Positions 8,401 through 16,800 of a stretch of DNA of 36,970 nt are shown one piece after another. Below the pieces are notes generated by a model. It did not search any database and was not told where the DNA came from. It saw only the letters and a list, made by a program, of their open reading frames with translations. The stretch comes from Pirellulales bacterium. GTDB taxonomy: Bacteria > Planctomycetota > Planctomycetia > Pirellulales > JAICIG01. Numbering within the stretch: the first letter of the stretch is position 1; every line of letters begins with the position of its first letter. A program made the position numbers and the translations under genes. The stretch spans positions 1-36,970 of the forward strand of contig DATLUO010000266.1 of the NCBI GenBank assembly GCA_035533075.1. Direction: 5' to 3'.

Positions 8401-8545
8401 GAAGGAAAAGAAGCTCTCGAATACCAGCTTCGTCGAGCGCGCCCCGGCGGAAGTCGTTGAGAAAGAACGGTCGTCGCTGGCCGAGTTGCAGAGCCAGCTT
8501 CGCACGGTCAAGAAAACGTTGGCGAAGATGGCCCAGAAGGGCTGA
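5477..8545 (+). CDS. valS: Valine--tRNA ligase
   Basis: This 1022-residue protein attaches valine to tRNA-Val in the cytosol. The class I signatures are clear: HLGH at 58-61 after PPPNVTGALH, and MSKSKGNG at 606-613. The editing domain has TTRPETMLGDTAVAVHP. The tRNA-binding anticodon domain follows, and the last 75 residues form the usual C-terminal coiled coil (ARLEKERDRISQAIATKEKK). Two features are less usual: a Lys/Glu-rich insertion inside the editing domain (about residues 250-300), and a two-CxxC zinc-ribbon-like insertion at about 650-674 after the KMSKS loop. I chose the ATG at 5477 because the family sequence starts near there; an open frame continues upstream but looks non-coding. 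No Shine-Dalgarno sequence is seen; heptamer repeats occupy its place. Confidence 0.97.
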   Translation: MPTISLPPDLPTQYHHAEPQRRWYPFWEERGYFHSEPDASRQPYSIVIPPPNVTGALHLGHALNNSLQDILIRFKRMQGYNVLWMPGTDHAGIATQAVVERRLLQEEKKSRHDLGRENLVERIWEWKNEYEQRILGQLKRMGCSCDWQRTRFTLDPVCARAVRHTFFSLFQEKLIYRGKRLVNWDTFLQTAVSDDEVYHEPVAGHFWHLNYAVIDPLPGEPRHVTIATTRPETMLGDTAVAVHPDPAAALDRAEAELKRKLAEAADKDRPEIEQQLTALTERRQTLLPTLIRLRDMARAGRKLRLPLVDREIPLVADEWARPELGSGCVKITPAHDPNDYDVGKRQKLPMINILNPEGTLNANAGPYEGLTIAKARERVVADMESQGLLVEVEDREIDLAHSDRSKTAIEPYLADQWFVKMEQLAQSAMDAVTDGRVKIVPARYAQGYLDWLGEKRDWPVSRQLWWGHRIPVWYAATASEADLKKAFAGRSDVVWQRDEESDRWLICAQEEDLAEDAVPGHRLIRDDDVLDTWFSSALWPHSTLGWPDETPELAYYYPTSTLVTSRDIITLWVARMVLTGLHNVGDVPFREVFIHPKILDGYGETMSKSKGNGVDPIDVMDKFGADAMRFALAYLTTETQDVRMPVEFECPHCGKLIEQTKKNRVLPRVKCSHCGGEFSTQWATKPEDTSLPRGPVVSERFELARNFCNKLWNAARFTLLNLEGYTAGPVDDADLAVEDRWLMSRLATVTQLATEALESYRFSDAMRALYEFAWDEFCSFYVEMVKNRLQDAGQRATAQRVLAHTLDALVRLLHPAMPFVTEEIWQRLAVVASARGLDSPTEATESVMVAAWPQADLRRRDAQIETRFTYFQEVLRGLREIRSRQNIAPKTPVRFSARCSSETAELLEPMSRYFESMAGAQSVAWGPAASPPETHAHVSLKDVELYVDLEGLIDIKAEIARLEKERDRISQAIATKEKKLSNTSFVERAPAEVVEKERSSLAELQSQLRTVKKTLAKMAQKG

Positions 8546-8577
8546 CCATCGTCAATCGACGGCGAACTGGATGCGCG

Positions 8578-9015
8578 TCAGAAACGGCGCGGCTCCGGAG
8601 TGGAGTGATCTTCTTCTGGAAAACCATCCCACCGCCATAAGGGCCTGCCGAGCCACTCTGCTGACGCCAAGGCCCGATGAATATCAATGGCCAAGTCATA
8701 CACGTCGGCCGGAGTGGCCGATTGCTCCGCGCCAAACAGCCGCCCAAGAAATCCAGGTATTCGGTGTGCATTGACTTGAAGCATCCATTCATTCGTTTGA
8801 ATCTGGGCCACTGAGACGTCAAGGACGGATGTGCCACGGCGACATATGACCGACCAGCCGCAGTCACGCCAGTTGTCGAATTCGTCGACCACCCACCCCG
8901 ACGAGGCGATATCAGTCGACAATCGCCGAATTAATGCGGCGCCCGCCGGATGATTGAATTCAACGTCGTCAGGCACGACGGCGTGGAACCGAACGTTCTG
9001 CGAGATGGAAGTCAA
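8578..9015 (-). CDS. Conserved-looking hypothetical protein
   Basis: The protein has 145 residues and no signal peptide or membrane segment. Its C-terminal part (IPGFLGRLFGAEQSATPADV, then YDLAIDIHRALASAEWLGRP and RWDGFPEEDHSTPEPRRF) has the look of a family of small hypothetical bacterial proteins ending in a W-x-GFPEE-x-x-x-TPEP motif. No catalytic motif is visible, and I do not know a function. It is convergent with valS, with only 32 bases between the stops. It is followed on the same strand by no gene; cobO lies upstream of it, 48 bases away, in the same direction. Confidence 0.65.
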   Translation of the reverse strand: MTSISQNVRFHAVVPDDVEFNHPAGAALIRRLSTDIASSGWVVDEFDNWRDCGWSVICRRGTSVLDVSVAQIQTNEWMLQVNAHRIPGFLGRLFGAEQSATPADVYDLAIDIHRALASAEWLGRPLWRWDGFPEEDHSTPEPRRF

Positions 9016-9063
9016 AGAAAAAGTCCTCCGAGTCCGTCGCTCGCCTAGCCGCGGTTCGGCGTG

Positions 9064-9588
9064 CTACCATTCGATTCCCCGCTGTGCCTTGATGCCCTTC
9101 TTGTACGGGTGCTTGATCTCGCGCATCTCCGTCACGAGGTCGGCCAGCTCGATCAACTCGGGCTTCGCGTTGCGGCCGGTGAGGATGACGTGAACGTGCG
9201 GCGGCCGGCTGCGCAGTGCCGCCAGCACGTCGTCGAGCGGAACATAGCCGTAGTCGATGGCGTAATTGATTTCGTCGAGCACGACGAGATCGGTTTCGCC
9301 CGACAGAATCCGCTCGCGGCCAAAGCTCCATGCCGCCATCGCCACTTGTGTGTCGCGCTCGCGGTCCTTGGTGTCCCAAGTAAAGCCTTCGCCCATCGGA
9401 CGGAACTCGAACTTTTCGAACCGCCCGGCCGCCGCTTGCTCGCCCGTCTTCCACTTGCCCTTGATGAACTGCACCACCAGCACCGAAAAGCCGTTGCCCA
9501 AGGCGCGCAGCGCCGTGCCGAAGGCGGCCGTGCTCTTGCCTTTGCCGCTGCCCGTGTTGACGATCACCAGACCTTGGCGGTATTCCAC
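9064..9588 (-). CDS. cobO: Cob(I)yrinic acid a,c-diamide adenosyltransferase
   Basis: The 174-residue protein is of the CobO/CobA/BtuR type, which transfers the adenosyl group of ATP to the cobalt of corrinoids. The P-loop GSGKGKST is at 13-20. Further family sequence is VVQFIKGKWKTGEQ, LVVLDEINYAIDYGYV and HVILTGRNAKPELIELADLVTEMREIKHPY. I chose a GTG start at 9588 because AGGGAGG precedes it with a 5-base spacer and the protein then starts at the usual place (EYRQGLVIVNTGSGKGKST). No other cobalamin synthesis gene is present, so it may serve salvage. It lies 110 bases after the BshC-like gene in the same direction and may share its transcript. Confidence 0.93.
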   Translation of the reverse strand: MEYRQGLVIVNTGSGKGKSTAAFGTALRALGNGFSVLVVQFIKGKWKTGEQAAAGRFEKFEFRPMGEGFTWDTKDRERDTQVAMAAWSFGRERILSGETDLVVLDEINYAIDYGYVPLDDVLAALRSRPPHVHVILTGRNAKPELIELADLVTEMREIKHPYKKGIKAQRGIEW

Positions 9589-9698
9589 GTGGACCTCCCT
9601 CTTCCGCAAATTGGCGACTGCATGCGCACCAGAATACAGCGTGGCCGCCTCGAATGAAAACGCATAGCGCGTGACGCCCACGGCGCCGCCCGGCATCG

Positions 9699-11372
9699 CT
9701 AAGGGCTGAATGCCGTTGCCAAGAATCCCCGCAACGTGTCTTCGGGATAAAGACAGAATGCGTATTCGCGCCAGCGAAGCACGCTTTCGGCCCGCGATCG
9801 CCGCGCTGTCTCGTCGTTCAAGGCCGTCAACCGCCGCCGCTTCTCTTCGAGCAACGGCTGCAACGCCTCGTTCGCGGACCGAATCGCACGACATCGCCGC
9901 CGAGCGTTCTCGCGCGTCCGCGGCGTCGCGATCCAGCCACGCTTGACCGCGATCCGTTCTTCGACTTGCAGCGATTCCTCCGCGGAGAGCGAGCCAGGAT
10001 CGAGGTAGCGCTCTGGATGAAACCGCAAATCGCGCAGCTCCTGCGGCACCCTCCGCGCGTCGGACGGCGCCGAATGCCATCCCTGGACGGGCAAATAGAG
10101 CGTCGCCGACAGCACCATAAAGGGCGGCGGCTCGAGCAGAAAGAAGCGACGAACCAACTCGTCGGTCAACTGGTCGTACTTGCCGCCGCCGATGCCGTGT
10201 ATGAAGAGATCGCCCAGACACAACCTCGCGAAGAGCGTGGTCGTCAATGCCCGCGTCTGCAACTGCACGCCCTGCTCGGCAAGCTTCGCCAACGCTTCGA
10301 CGGCGCCGTCCGCATCGCGCTCCGCCGCCAGCGGCACCACCGCTTCAAGACCGTAGCGGTCGCTCAGCACCATTTCGCTGCCCCGCCGCCGCGCAAAGAG
10401 ATGTCGCCGGTCCGATCGCTTGTCGCTGGCCAACCAGAAGGGGGCTTCCAGCCAATCGCCCTCTCGCGCCAACTCCGGCGCCGGGTGGTTGGCGCTGCGG
10501 ATGCCGTGCAACCGCCGATAGGCGACCACGGCCTCGTTGTAGACCGCCACGAACCGCGGCAAATGGGCCAGCACGTGCGCCACGAACCAGTGGAACGATT
10601 CGAACCGGCAAACCCGGCTTTGCGGCAGTTCCAAAGTCGCGTTGCCCCACTCGCCTTCAAGCTGGTGACGAGCTTGCGACAGGCATTCCCCCAGGTTGCT
10701 CGTTTCGCGGCTGCGGGCCACGACCTTCGGCCAAAACGTGTCAAGCAGCGGCTGGTCGATCAACGGACGCAGCCAGTCAGCCGCGGTCCGGCCGAAGCTC
10801 TCGAACACCCGGCGGTTGCGTACCGAGCGGCGGGCGAAGGGCACCTCGCCGGTCGTGTCGTCGAACGGAATCAGCCGGGCAACCGGCTCATCGACGCTGC
10901 CGCCCGGCACGCGCAAAGTGGTGTCTTTGAGCGTGTCGGTGTCGATCACCAGGTTGACGGCGGTCGCCTGGTTCGAGCGGGCCAACGCCGCCAAGGCGAA
11001 GTTCTTGAACCACACGCCCGGATGAAAAAGCTGCGGTTGGTGCCCGGCCAGAAGCACGCGGTCGCCGGCCTCGATGGCAGGCAGGTCGCGATACGTCGAT
11101 GTGTAGTGTTGGGCCGATGCCAACAACTCGCGCCTGGCCAGCGACGATAGATCGCAGAGCGAACGGCCTTGCATGTCGTAGTCGCAGCGCGCCGAACGGT
11201 CGACCGTCGCCAGCAGCGCGCCGACGGATGGCAAGGGAGGGATCGCCAGCACCTCACGGTCGCCGCGTGGCGCGCGCAGGCGCTGATGGGCCAGTGCCGA
11301 CGGTGCCGGCTGGCTTCCGTCGCTCTCGCCCGCCGGAGTGCCGCGAGCTGGTGCGTCGCCGGTCAGGCTCAT
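9699..11372 (-). CDS. BshC-like hypothetical protein
   Basis: The protein has 557 residues. The segment RVLLAGHQPQLFHPGVWFKN followed by VNLVIDTDTLKDTTLRVP, and later FIHGIGGGKYDQLTDELVRR, recalls the layout of BshC, the putative cysteine-adding enzyme of bacillithiol synthesis (GQQPGL... then a VxD/E core). The similarity is distant and is my inference. The C-terminus is a charged helical segment. Starts at 11381 and 11372 are possible; I chose ATG 11372 because it forms a 4-base ATGA overlap with the stop of the glycosyltransferase and GGGGAG lies about 10 bases upstream. The coupling suggests a shared process, perhaps thiol or glycoconjugate metabolism, but the substrate cannot be read from the sequence. 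Confidence 0.6.
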   Translation of the reverse strand: MSLTGDAPARGTPAGESDGSQPAPSALAHQRLRAPRGDREVLAIPPLPSVGALLATVDRSARCDYDMQGRSLCDLSSLARRELLASAQHYTSTYRDLPAIEAGDRVLLAGHQPQLFHPGVWFKNFALAALARSNQATAVNLVIDTDTLKDTTLRVPGGSVDEPVARLIPFDDTTGEVPFARRSVRNRRVFESFGRTAADWLRPLIDQPLLDTFWPKVVARSRETSNLGECLSQARHQLEGEWGNATLELPQSRVCRFESFHWFVAHVLAHLPRFVAVYNEAVVAYRRLHGIRSANHPAPELAREGDWLEAPFWLASDKRSDRRHLFARRRGSEMVLSDRYGLEAVVPLAAERDADGAVEALAKLAEQGVQLQTRALTTTLFARLCLGDLFIHGIGGGKYDQLTDELVRRFFLLEPPPFMVLSATLYLPVQGWHSAPSDARRVPQELRDLRFHPERYLDPGSLSAEESLQVEERIAVKRGWIATPRTRENARRRCRAIRSANEALQPLLEEKRRRLTALNDETARRSRAESVLRWREYAFCLYPEDTLRGFLATAFSP

Positions 11373-12103
11373 CCGGCGCATTCTCCCCGGCAGGTTTGGA
11401 GGCCTTCGCGGGCCGCCGCCATGGCGCGGTCAAGCACTTCGCGGTAATGCCGCAAACGGATCTTCGCGTCGTCGAGCGAGCCGCCGAACGAGCGCTTTTC
11501 GTCAAGATAAATCAACGGCACCGGCAGCTCCCGAATTCGCAACCGCGCGGCCGCCGCCTGCGCCCAAACCTCCAGCGGCATGGCATAGCCCGTCTCCGTG
11601 ACGTGCAATCTCTTTAGCGCCTCGACGCGATAGGCTTTGAAGCCGCAGAAGGCGTCGGTGAGGTTCAGCCCGAGGCGGCGATCGACTTCGGCCGTGAGCA
11701 ATTCGTTGATTCGCCGCCGATCGGCGGGCGGAGCGCTGTCGCCGGGATACTGCTTGAGGTATCGGCTGCCCGACACGATGTCCCAGCCGGCACAGGCGGC
11801 GACGAAGCGGGGAATGCGGCGCGGCTCGTGCTGGCCGTCGCAGTCGATCGTCACCAGCACTTCGTAGCCGTGCTCGACGGCGAACTCGAACGCGCTGCGC
11901 AGGGCCGCCCCATAGCCGAGGTTGTGCGGATGGTGCAGGCAATGGATGCCGTTGATTTGGGCCAGGGCCTCGGCGGTGCCGTCGCTCGATCCGTCGTTGA
12001 CGACCAACACCTCGGGGCTATAGCGGCGCACTTCGGCCACCACGCCGCCGACATGATTCACCTCGTTGTACACGGGCAACGCCGTCAGAAACCGGTGCGC
12101 CAT
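11369..12103 (-). CDS. Family 2 glycosyltransferase
   Basis: The 244-residue protein is of the GT-A fold, similar to dolichyl-phosphate mannose synthase-like enzymes. It starts with LTALPVYNEVNHVGGVV, has the nucleotide-binding VVNDGSSDGT (35-43), the HNLGYGAALRSAFE helix, and the metal-binding TIDCDGQHEP with Asp87 and Asp89. The later GFKAYRVEAL and MPLEVW segments fit the acceptor side. No membrane helices are present, unlike some relatives. I chose ATG 12103; GGGGAAG lies a few bases upstream. A promoter with TTGACT and TAGAAT is 34 bases upstream. The next gene (BshC-like) overlaps by 4 bases. The sugar donor and acceptor cannot be told. Confidence 0.88.
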   Translation of the reverse strand: MAHRFLTALPVYNEVNHVGGVVAEVRRYSPEVLVVNDGSSDGTAEALAQINGIHCLHHPHNLGYGAALRSAFEFAVEHGYEVLVTIDCDGQHEPRRIPRFVAACAGWDIVSGSRYLKQYPGDSAPPADRRRINELLTAEVDRRLGLNLTDAFCGFKAYRVEALKRLHVTETGYAMPLEVWAQAAAARLRIRELPVPLIYLDEKRSFGGSLDDAKIRLRHYREVLDRAMAAAREGLQTCRGECAG

Positions 12104-12136
12104 GGTGGTCTTCCCCAAATAAAAGGCAAATAGGCT

Positions 12137-12164
12137 ATTCTAGGAGCCGTATGGCGCAAGTCAA
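12137..12164 (-). promoter_or_regulatory. Promoter of the glycosyltransferase operon
   Basis: On the minus strand TTGACT (12164-12159) and TAGAAT (12142-12137) are 16 bases apart, close to the sigma70 consensus. It is divergent from the promoter at 12199. It would drive the glycosyltransferase, the BshC-like gene and perhaps cobO. Confidence 0.55.
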
Positions 12165-12198
12165 CGCACGGCGTTCCAGGGCTGCGTACTTCGTGGCA

Positions 12199-12226
12199 TT
12201 GACAACGATTCTCGGCGCGGTACACT
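12199..12226 (+). promoter_or_regulatory. Promoter of the PDZ gene
   Basis: TTGACA (12199-12204) and TACACT (12221-12226) are 16 bases apart. A start near 12233 would give a leader of about 235 bases, unusually long. Apart from the two promoters, the 365-base gap between the genes (12104-12468) shows no gene or repeat that I can recognise. Confidence 0.55.
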
Positions 12227-12468
12227 CAACCGCGCTGGGTCGTTGCGGGTCTTGACGGTCCAGCGGCCTTGGTACAGGCCCCCGGCGTTCAATGGCTGCC
12301 GGGACATCTTACGTCCTTCTGGAGCCCAGGGCGGGCATTTGCTGTTTCTGCCCGCGGTCCTCGACCGATCGCGCCCTGTTTCTCTGCTCTGTTTCGTTTC
12401 GTGCCGCCACGCGCCTGGCGAGAGGGTCTCGCTGTGCGCGGGCACACAACTTTTAGGAGGAAGGTTCG

Positions 12469-13725
12469 ATGCGACAATTATGGTTTGGCTCTCTGAGCCG
12501 CAATGCGAGTCGGGTCGCAGTCGGCGTGCTGGCCGTGCTGTTGACCACCACCAACGCCCCGGCCCAAAGCCGTAGCGGGAACAGCCGGGACGATTCTGGT
12601 TCATCCGGCGCGCAAGATCGCGACAACAACCGATCGAACGACCGGAATTCCGATCAGGGCCAACGGTCGTCGGCCGGCCGTTCGTCGCGCAGCTCGCAAG
12701 CGCGGCACGCGACGCTGGGTGTGGTGTTCTACAACGACGAATCCAACCCGCTGGAGGTCCGCCGAGTGCTCGATGACAGTCCGGCTGAAGAGGCGGGTCT
12801 GGAGCGCGGCGACGAAATCCTGAGTGTCAATGGCCACCGCGTGTCCAGCGTGCAGCAACTCAAGCAGCAGATCGACCGGGCTGGGCAAAATGAAGAGGTG
12901 GAAATCGGCATCTTGCGTGACGGCCGGCGAGATACGGTCACGGCCACGCTCGAGGCAGGTGGCCGCCAGGGTCAAGGCTCGCGCAACCAGCAGTACGGCA
13001 ATCAGCAGTACGGCAACCAGCAGTACGGCAATCAGCAGTACGGCAATCAGCAGTACGGCAATCAGGGAAACCGTAACACACGGTCGCGCAACCAGTGGTC
13101 TGGCGACGAAGAATATGCCAACCAGGGTTATGGTAATCAGGGTTATGGCAACCAGCGGTATGCCCAGGGCTACGGCGAACAGGGCTACGGCAATCAGCGC
13201 AATAACAACCGTACCTACGCGCGTGGATCGCGAGGGGCGAATTATGGCGATGAAGACCAGGAGCAATGGAACCGCAACTCGCAGAACGAGCGGGGCAGCT
13301 CGCGCGACCGTGATCGGGCCTTCCTGGGCGTCACCCTGGATGAGAACTCCCGCGACGGCGCGTTTGTCACCAATGTTTATCCCGGCAGCCCCGCGGAAGA
13401 AGCCGGCATTCGTCCCGGCGACGAGATCATCGCCATCGACGACGACGATGTGAACTCCAGCCGCGACCTGATGCGCAACCTCTCGCAGCGCGGTCCCGAC
13501 GACGACATTTCCATCGAAGTCGATCGCAACGGGCGTCAGCGCACGCTGCACGCCACGCTGGAGTCGCACCAGGAATTCCTCTCTCAGTACCAGCGCGGCA
13601 ATTACCGTACGGGCCGCCGCAGCAGCTACCGCGAGGGCGACGAACAGGGCACCTACAGCGATGGCCGGCGAGCGAACCGGCGTCAACAAAACCAAGCTGA
13701 GAACCAGGAGGACGACAACTACTAA
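12469..13725 (+). CDS. Secreted two-PDZ protein with a QYGNQ repeat linker
   Basis: The protein has 418 residues. A signal peptide (SRVAVGVLAVLLTTTNAPAQ) ends near residue 33. Two PDZ domains are visible: about 83-162 (DDSPAEEAGLERGDEILSVN) and 284-364 (PGSPAEEAGIRPGDEIIAID). Between them lies a low-complexity linker with repeats of QQYGN and later GYGNQ. No protease domain is present, so it is not HtrA/DegP; a binding or scaffold role outside the cytoplasm is more likely. The last 50 residues are charged and Gln/Arg-rich. AGGAGG at 12455-12460 lies 8 bases before the ATG, so the start is certain. The gene stands alone, with its own promoter and a strong terminator. Confidence 0.85.
   Translation: MRQLWFGSLSRNASRVAVGVLAVLLTTTNAPAQSRSGNSRDDSGSSGAQDRDNNRSNDRNSDQGQRSSAGRSSRSSQARHATLGVVFYNDESNPLEVRRVLDDSPAEEAGLERGDEILSVNGHRVSSVQQLKQQIDRAGQNEEVEIGILRDGRRDTVTATLEAGGRQGQGSRNQQYGNQQYGNQQYGNQQYGNQQYGNQGNRNTRSRNQWSGDEEYANQGYGNQGYGNQRYAQGYGEQGYGNQRNNNRTYARGSRGANYGDEDQEQWNRNSQNERGSSRDRDRAFLGVTLDENSRDGAFVTNVYPGSPAEEAGIRPGDEIIAIDDDDVNSSRDLMRNLSQRGPDDDISIEVDRNGRQRTLHATLESHQEFLSQYQRGNYRTGRRSSYREGDEQGTYSDGRRANRRQQNQAENQEDDNY
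12985..13066 (+). repeat. 15-bp coding repeats (CAGTACGGCAATCAG type)
   Basis: Five nearly identical 15-base units encode the QQYGN repeats of the PDZ protein linker. They differ mainly at one C/T position in the Asn codon (AAC or AAT). A more divergent set continues to about 13200. Their sameness points to recent slippage or recombination, so copy number may vary between strains. Confidence 0.9.
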
Positions 13726-13748
13726 GCGCAGCACGATCTCCTGGGTCA

Positions 13749-13788
13749 GCCGCTGTCCGGCCTTCGGGCCGGGCGGCGGTTTTTTTTT
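13749..13788 (+). terminator. Rho-independent terminator of the PDZ gene
   Basis: A two-part stem, GCCGC/GCGGC outside and CCGGCC/GGCCGG inside, with a UGU bulge and a UUCG tetraloop, is followed by a run of nine T (13780-13788). It starts 24 bases after the stop codon. Confidence 0.9.
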
Positions 13789-13821
13789 GCGCGGGTCCGG
13801 CCCGCCCGCCGCGTTATCGAG

Positions 13822-13864
13822 GTAGGGTGGGCCGGCGCTCGCAAGCTCGCTGGTCCCACCCTAC
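13822..13864 (+). repeat. 43-bp dispersed repeat, full copy
   Basis: The copy has complete inverted ends, GTAGGGTGGG and CCCACCCTAC, around a core that is itself partly palindromic (GGCGCTCGCAAGCTCGC). It lies between the convergent PDZ and VWA genes. It is the best preserved copy here. Confidence 0.85.
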
Positions 13865-13890
13865 GCCTAATGCATTGCCGGTTTTGTCAC

Positions 13891-16800
13891 TCACTGCTGG
13901 TCCGTCCTCTTTCGCACGTCCTTCTTCACCTTCAGCAGCCGGCTGGTGTAGCTCTCTTCTTCCTGCTGTGCTTCCGGCGAAAGACCGCCGCGGCCGGCGG
14001 CACGCGAAGACTGGGCCTCCGGCGCGGCAAGCTCTTCTTCGAGCGCGGCCGTGTCGGCCGGCTGCTCGGCCGTCGGCTCGAAGCGCGCGGCGGCGCGGCG
14101 CTGCGCAAGCTGCTCGCTGACTTCGGCCTTGCGGCTGCGCAGCCGCGACATGTACTCCGGCGGCGGCCCCTGCGGCTGGCGGCCCAACAGCCGGTCGCGC
14201 ACCCTCCCCGCCAGCCGAGGCACCCAGGCAAAGCTCACCTGCACGCGCCGGAAAAAGACGTCGAAGAAAAAGGTCAGCCCGGCGATCAGCAGGGCATATT
14301 GCCAGACGTCCTGCCGACTGGTGGCCTTGGGCAAATCGTGCCGGAAGGTGTTCGTTTGGGCCAGGATTTTCGGGTCGCCGCGGCCGGTCGGATCGTCGAT
14401 CAACTCGCCCGGCGGGCCGCCTTTGGGCTCGAGCTGTGCCAGGCCGGCCAACAAGGCTTCGTTCGTCTCGCGGTCGCGGAATTCCGGCGAATAGGGCACG
14501 TTTACGCCGGTGAGCAGCGGCGCCTGGCCCGCGCCGGGGCTGAGCATCACGAAGTAGCTGCCCGCGTCGTCGGCCTGGAACGAACCGACGTAGCGGCCGG
14601 GCGAGGTCTGCTCCAACTGGACCTCGTGCGACTTCATATCGGGACCGATCACGGCCCCGCCCAGGTCCAGAAAATTCAAAAACTCATCGTCTTTGTCGAG
14701 CGCCGTCACAAACACCTTCACCTGACCCTGCTCGACGTCGGTGGCCACGGTGAACTTGCCCAGGTCGCCGGCCGGCCGCATCGACCAGCGGATGATCTGG
14801 CTGAACAGCTTGTCGTAGCCTTCCCAGGCGGTCCACTGCTTCGTCCAGCGGGCGCCCGCGTCGCTGGTGAAGGCCACGGCCTTGCCCAGCCCATAGGTCC
14901 AGCTTGCCAGGAGGGTGGCGTTGTCTTCGCCGGCCGGCTCCGGCGAAACGAGCGAGACTTCGACCAGCGGGTTCTTCTTGACCGTCGTCTGCACGAAGCC
15001 CGTGATCGGCGGCAGCGGCGCGCTGATGCCGCTTACCATCTCGTGCTGAAAGCGAATGTAGGGCGAGAAGCCGGTGTCTTTTTCATAGACCAGCGGCCGG
15101 GCCACGCGGCGCGCCTCCTTCTGAAAGATGCGCGGCAAGGCGTTGGGATTCAGCACCTGGTAAAACTTGCCGCCGGTCTTTCGCGCGATGTCTTGCATCA
15201 CGGCGCTTTCGGCCGGCCCGTGGGCGCCCACCGCCACCGACGAAACCGTCACCCGCAGCTTCTTCAGGGCGTTGAGCACGGGCCCCGTGGCCGGCGAAGG
15301 GTCGCCGTCGCTGATGATGATCATGTGCTTCACGGCCGCGTCGGTGAGGGCCGACATGGCCCGATGCGCCCGCTTCAGGCCCGAATCGAAATCGGGCATG
15401 TCCATCGGCGTCATGCGGTCGATCAACGCCAGCATCCGCGGCCGAGACCCGCCCACCCGGATCATGCCGCCCCATAGCCACTGGTCGGTGCCGGGCAATA
15501 GACCGCAATAATCTTCGTTGCCCAGCGCCTTGATCGCTTCTTTGGCAATCACCTTTTGCCAATGGTTGCCGTCGGCCATTTCCGAGGCGTGCATTACCAA
15601 GGCCAGCGCTCCCTTGGGCACGACCTTGGCGCTTTTGATCTGGAAATCGACGGGCATCGCTTCTTCGATCGCGGTATTGTTCCAACCGCCCGCGCCAAAA
15701 CCGTTCGGCCCGCCCAGCATCACCAGACCGCAGCCCATGCTCTGCGTGTTCTGGGCCAGCATGGCGATCTGCTGGTCGCTGAAATCTTCTCGCGGCGCGT
15801 TGGCCAGCACCACGGTGTCGAACTGTTGCAGCTCGGCCAGACCGTTGAACAGGTGATCGCTGGCGTGAACGGTCACTTCCAGGTTCTCCTGACGCAGCTT
15901 GTGGACCAGAAACTCGTGCTCGCCGCGGTTCTCGGCGTCTTCGATCAACAGCACTTGCCCGCTGCCGCGCACGTGCGTGAACGTGGTGGCCCGGTTGTTC
16001 TCGATCATGGCATCGTCGGCCGGGAGGTCGGGCACGAAGCGGGCCTCGTAGGTATAAAAGTGCGGCTGCTCCAGCTCCTGCCGCACGGAGAGCACGGTTT
16101 TTCCGGGCGGCAGCTCGACCGGCTTTTCGGCGATCACGTGCGGCTGGTCGTCGGTGCGCTGCGAGACGATCACCTTGCCGCGGACCACGCCCGACTCGCC
16201 CTCGGCCGGCTGCGTGGTGTTGTTGAGCACCACGCGCAGATCGAACGGCTGACCCTTGCGCACGTCGGGCGGAAGCGTGACTTTTTCGACCAGCACCTCG
16301 CTGCGCGAGAGGAACCGCACCGGCTGCACGTCGATGCCCACGCCGGCGTCGGCCACGTGACGGCCCTGGTCGAGCGCGTCGCCCATGTTCTGGTTGCCGT
16401 CGCTGACGACGACGATGCGTTTGGCGGCGTCTTCGGGAAACGTCGCCTGGGCCAGCTTGAGTGCCCCAGCCAGGTTGGTCGATTCCGGATCGAGCGGCGT
16501 TTCCACGCGCGGCGAAAGCTGCACCGTATCGTCGAAGGGCGGCATCTCGATGACCGCTTCACGGCCGAAAACAATCACGCCCGCGCGATCGTCTTTCTTG
16601 CGGTGCTGGCGGACCGACTCGTTGAAAAACTGGATCATCGCCTCGCGCCGCTCCGGCGGGATGCTTAGCGACTGGTCGAGCAGATAAATGACTGTCAAGC
16701 GGTCGTTGGTCCGCACCCACTGGATTTCGGCCAGCGACAGCACGATGAACACGAACACTGCCGACCGCAGCAGCAGCACCGCCCACTTCCGCACGCGGCC

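Noticed and set aside
12985-13066. CRISPR-like regular repeats
   Set aside because: The 15-bp units have no spacers and are an in-frame part of the PDZ protein.
13870-15477. Long open frame opposite the VWA gene
   Set aside because: It is antisense to a clear conserved protein; long shadow frames are expected in GC-rich DNA.
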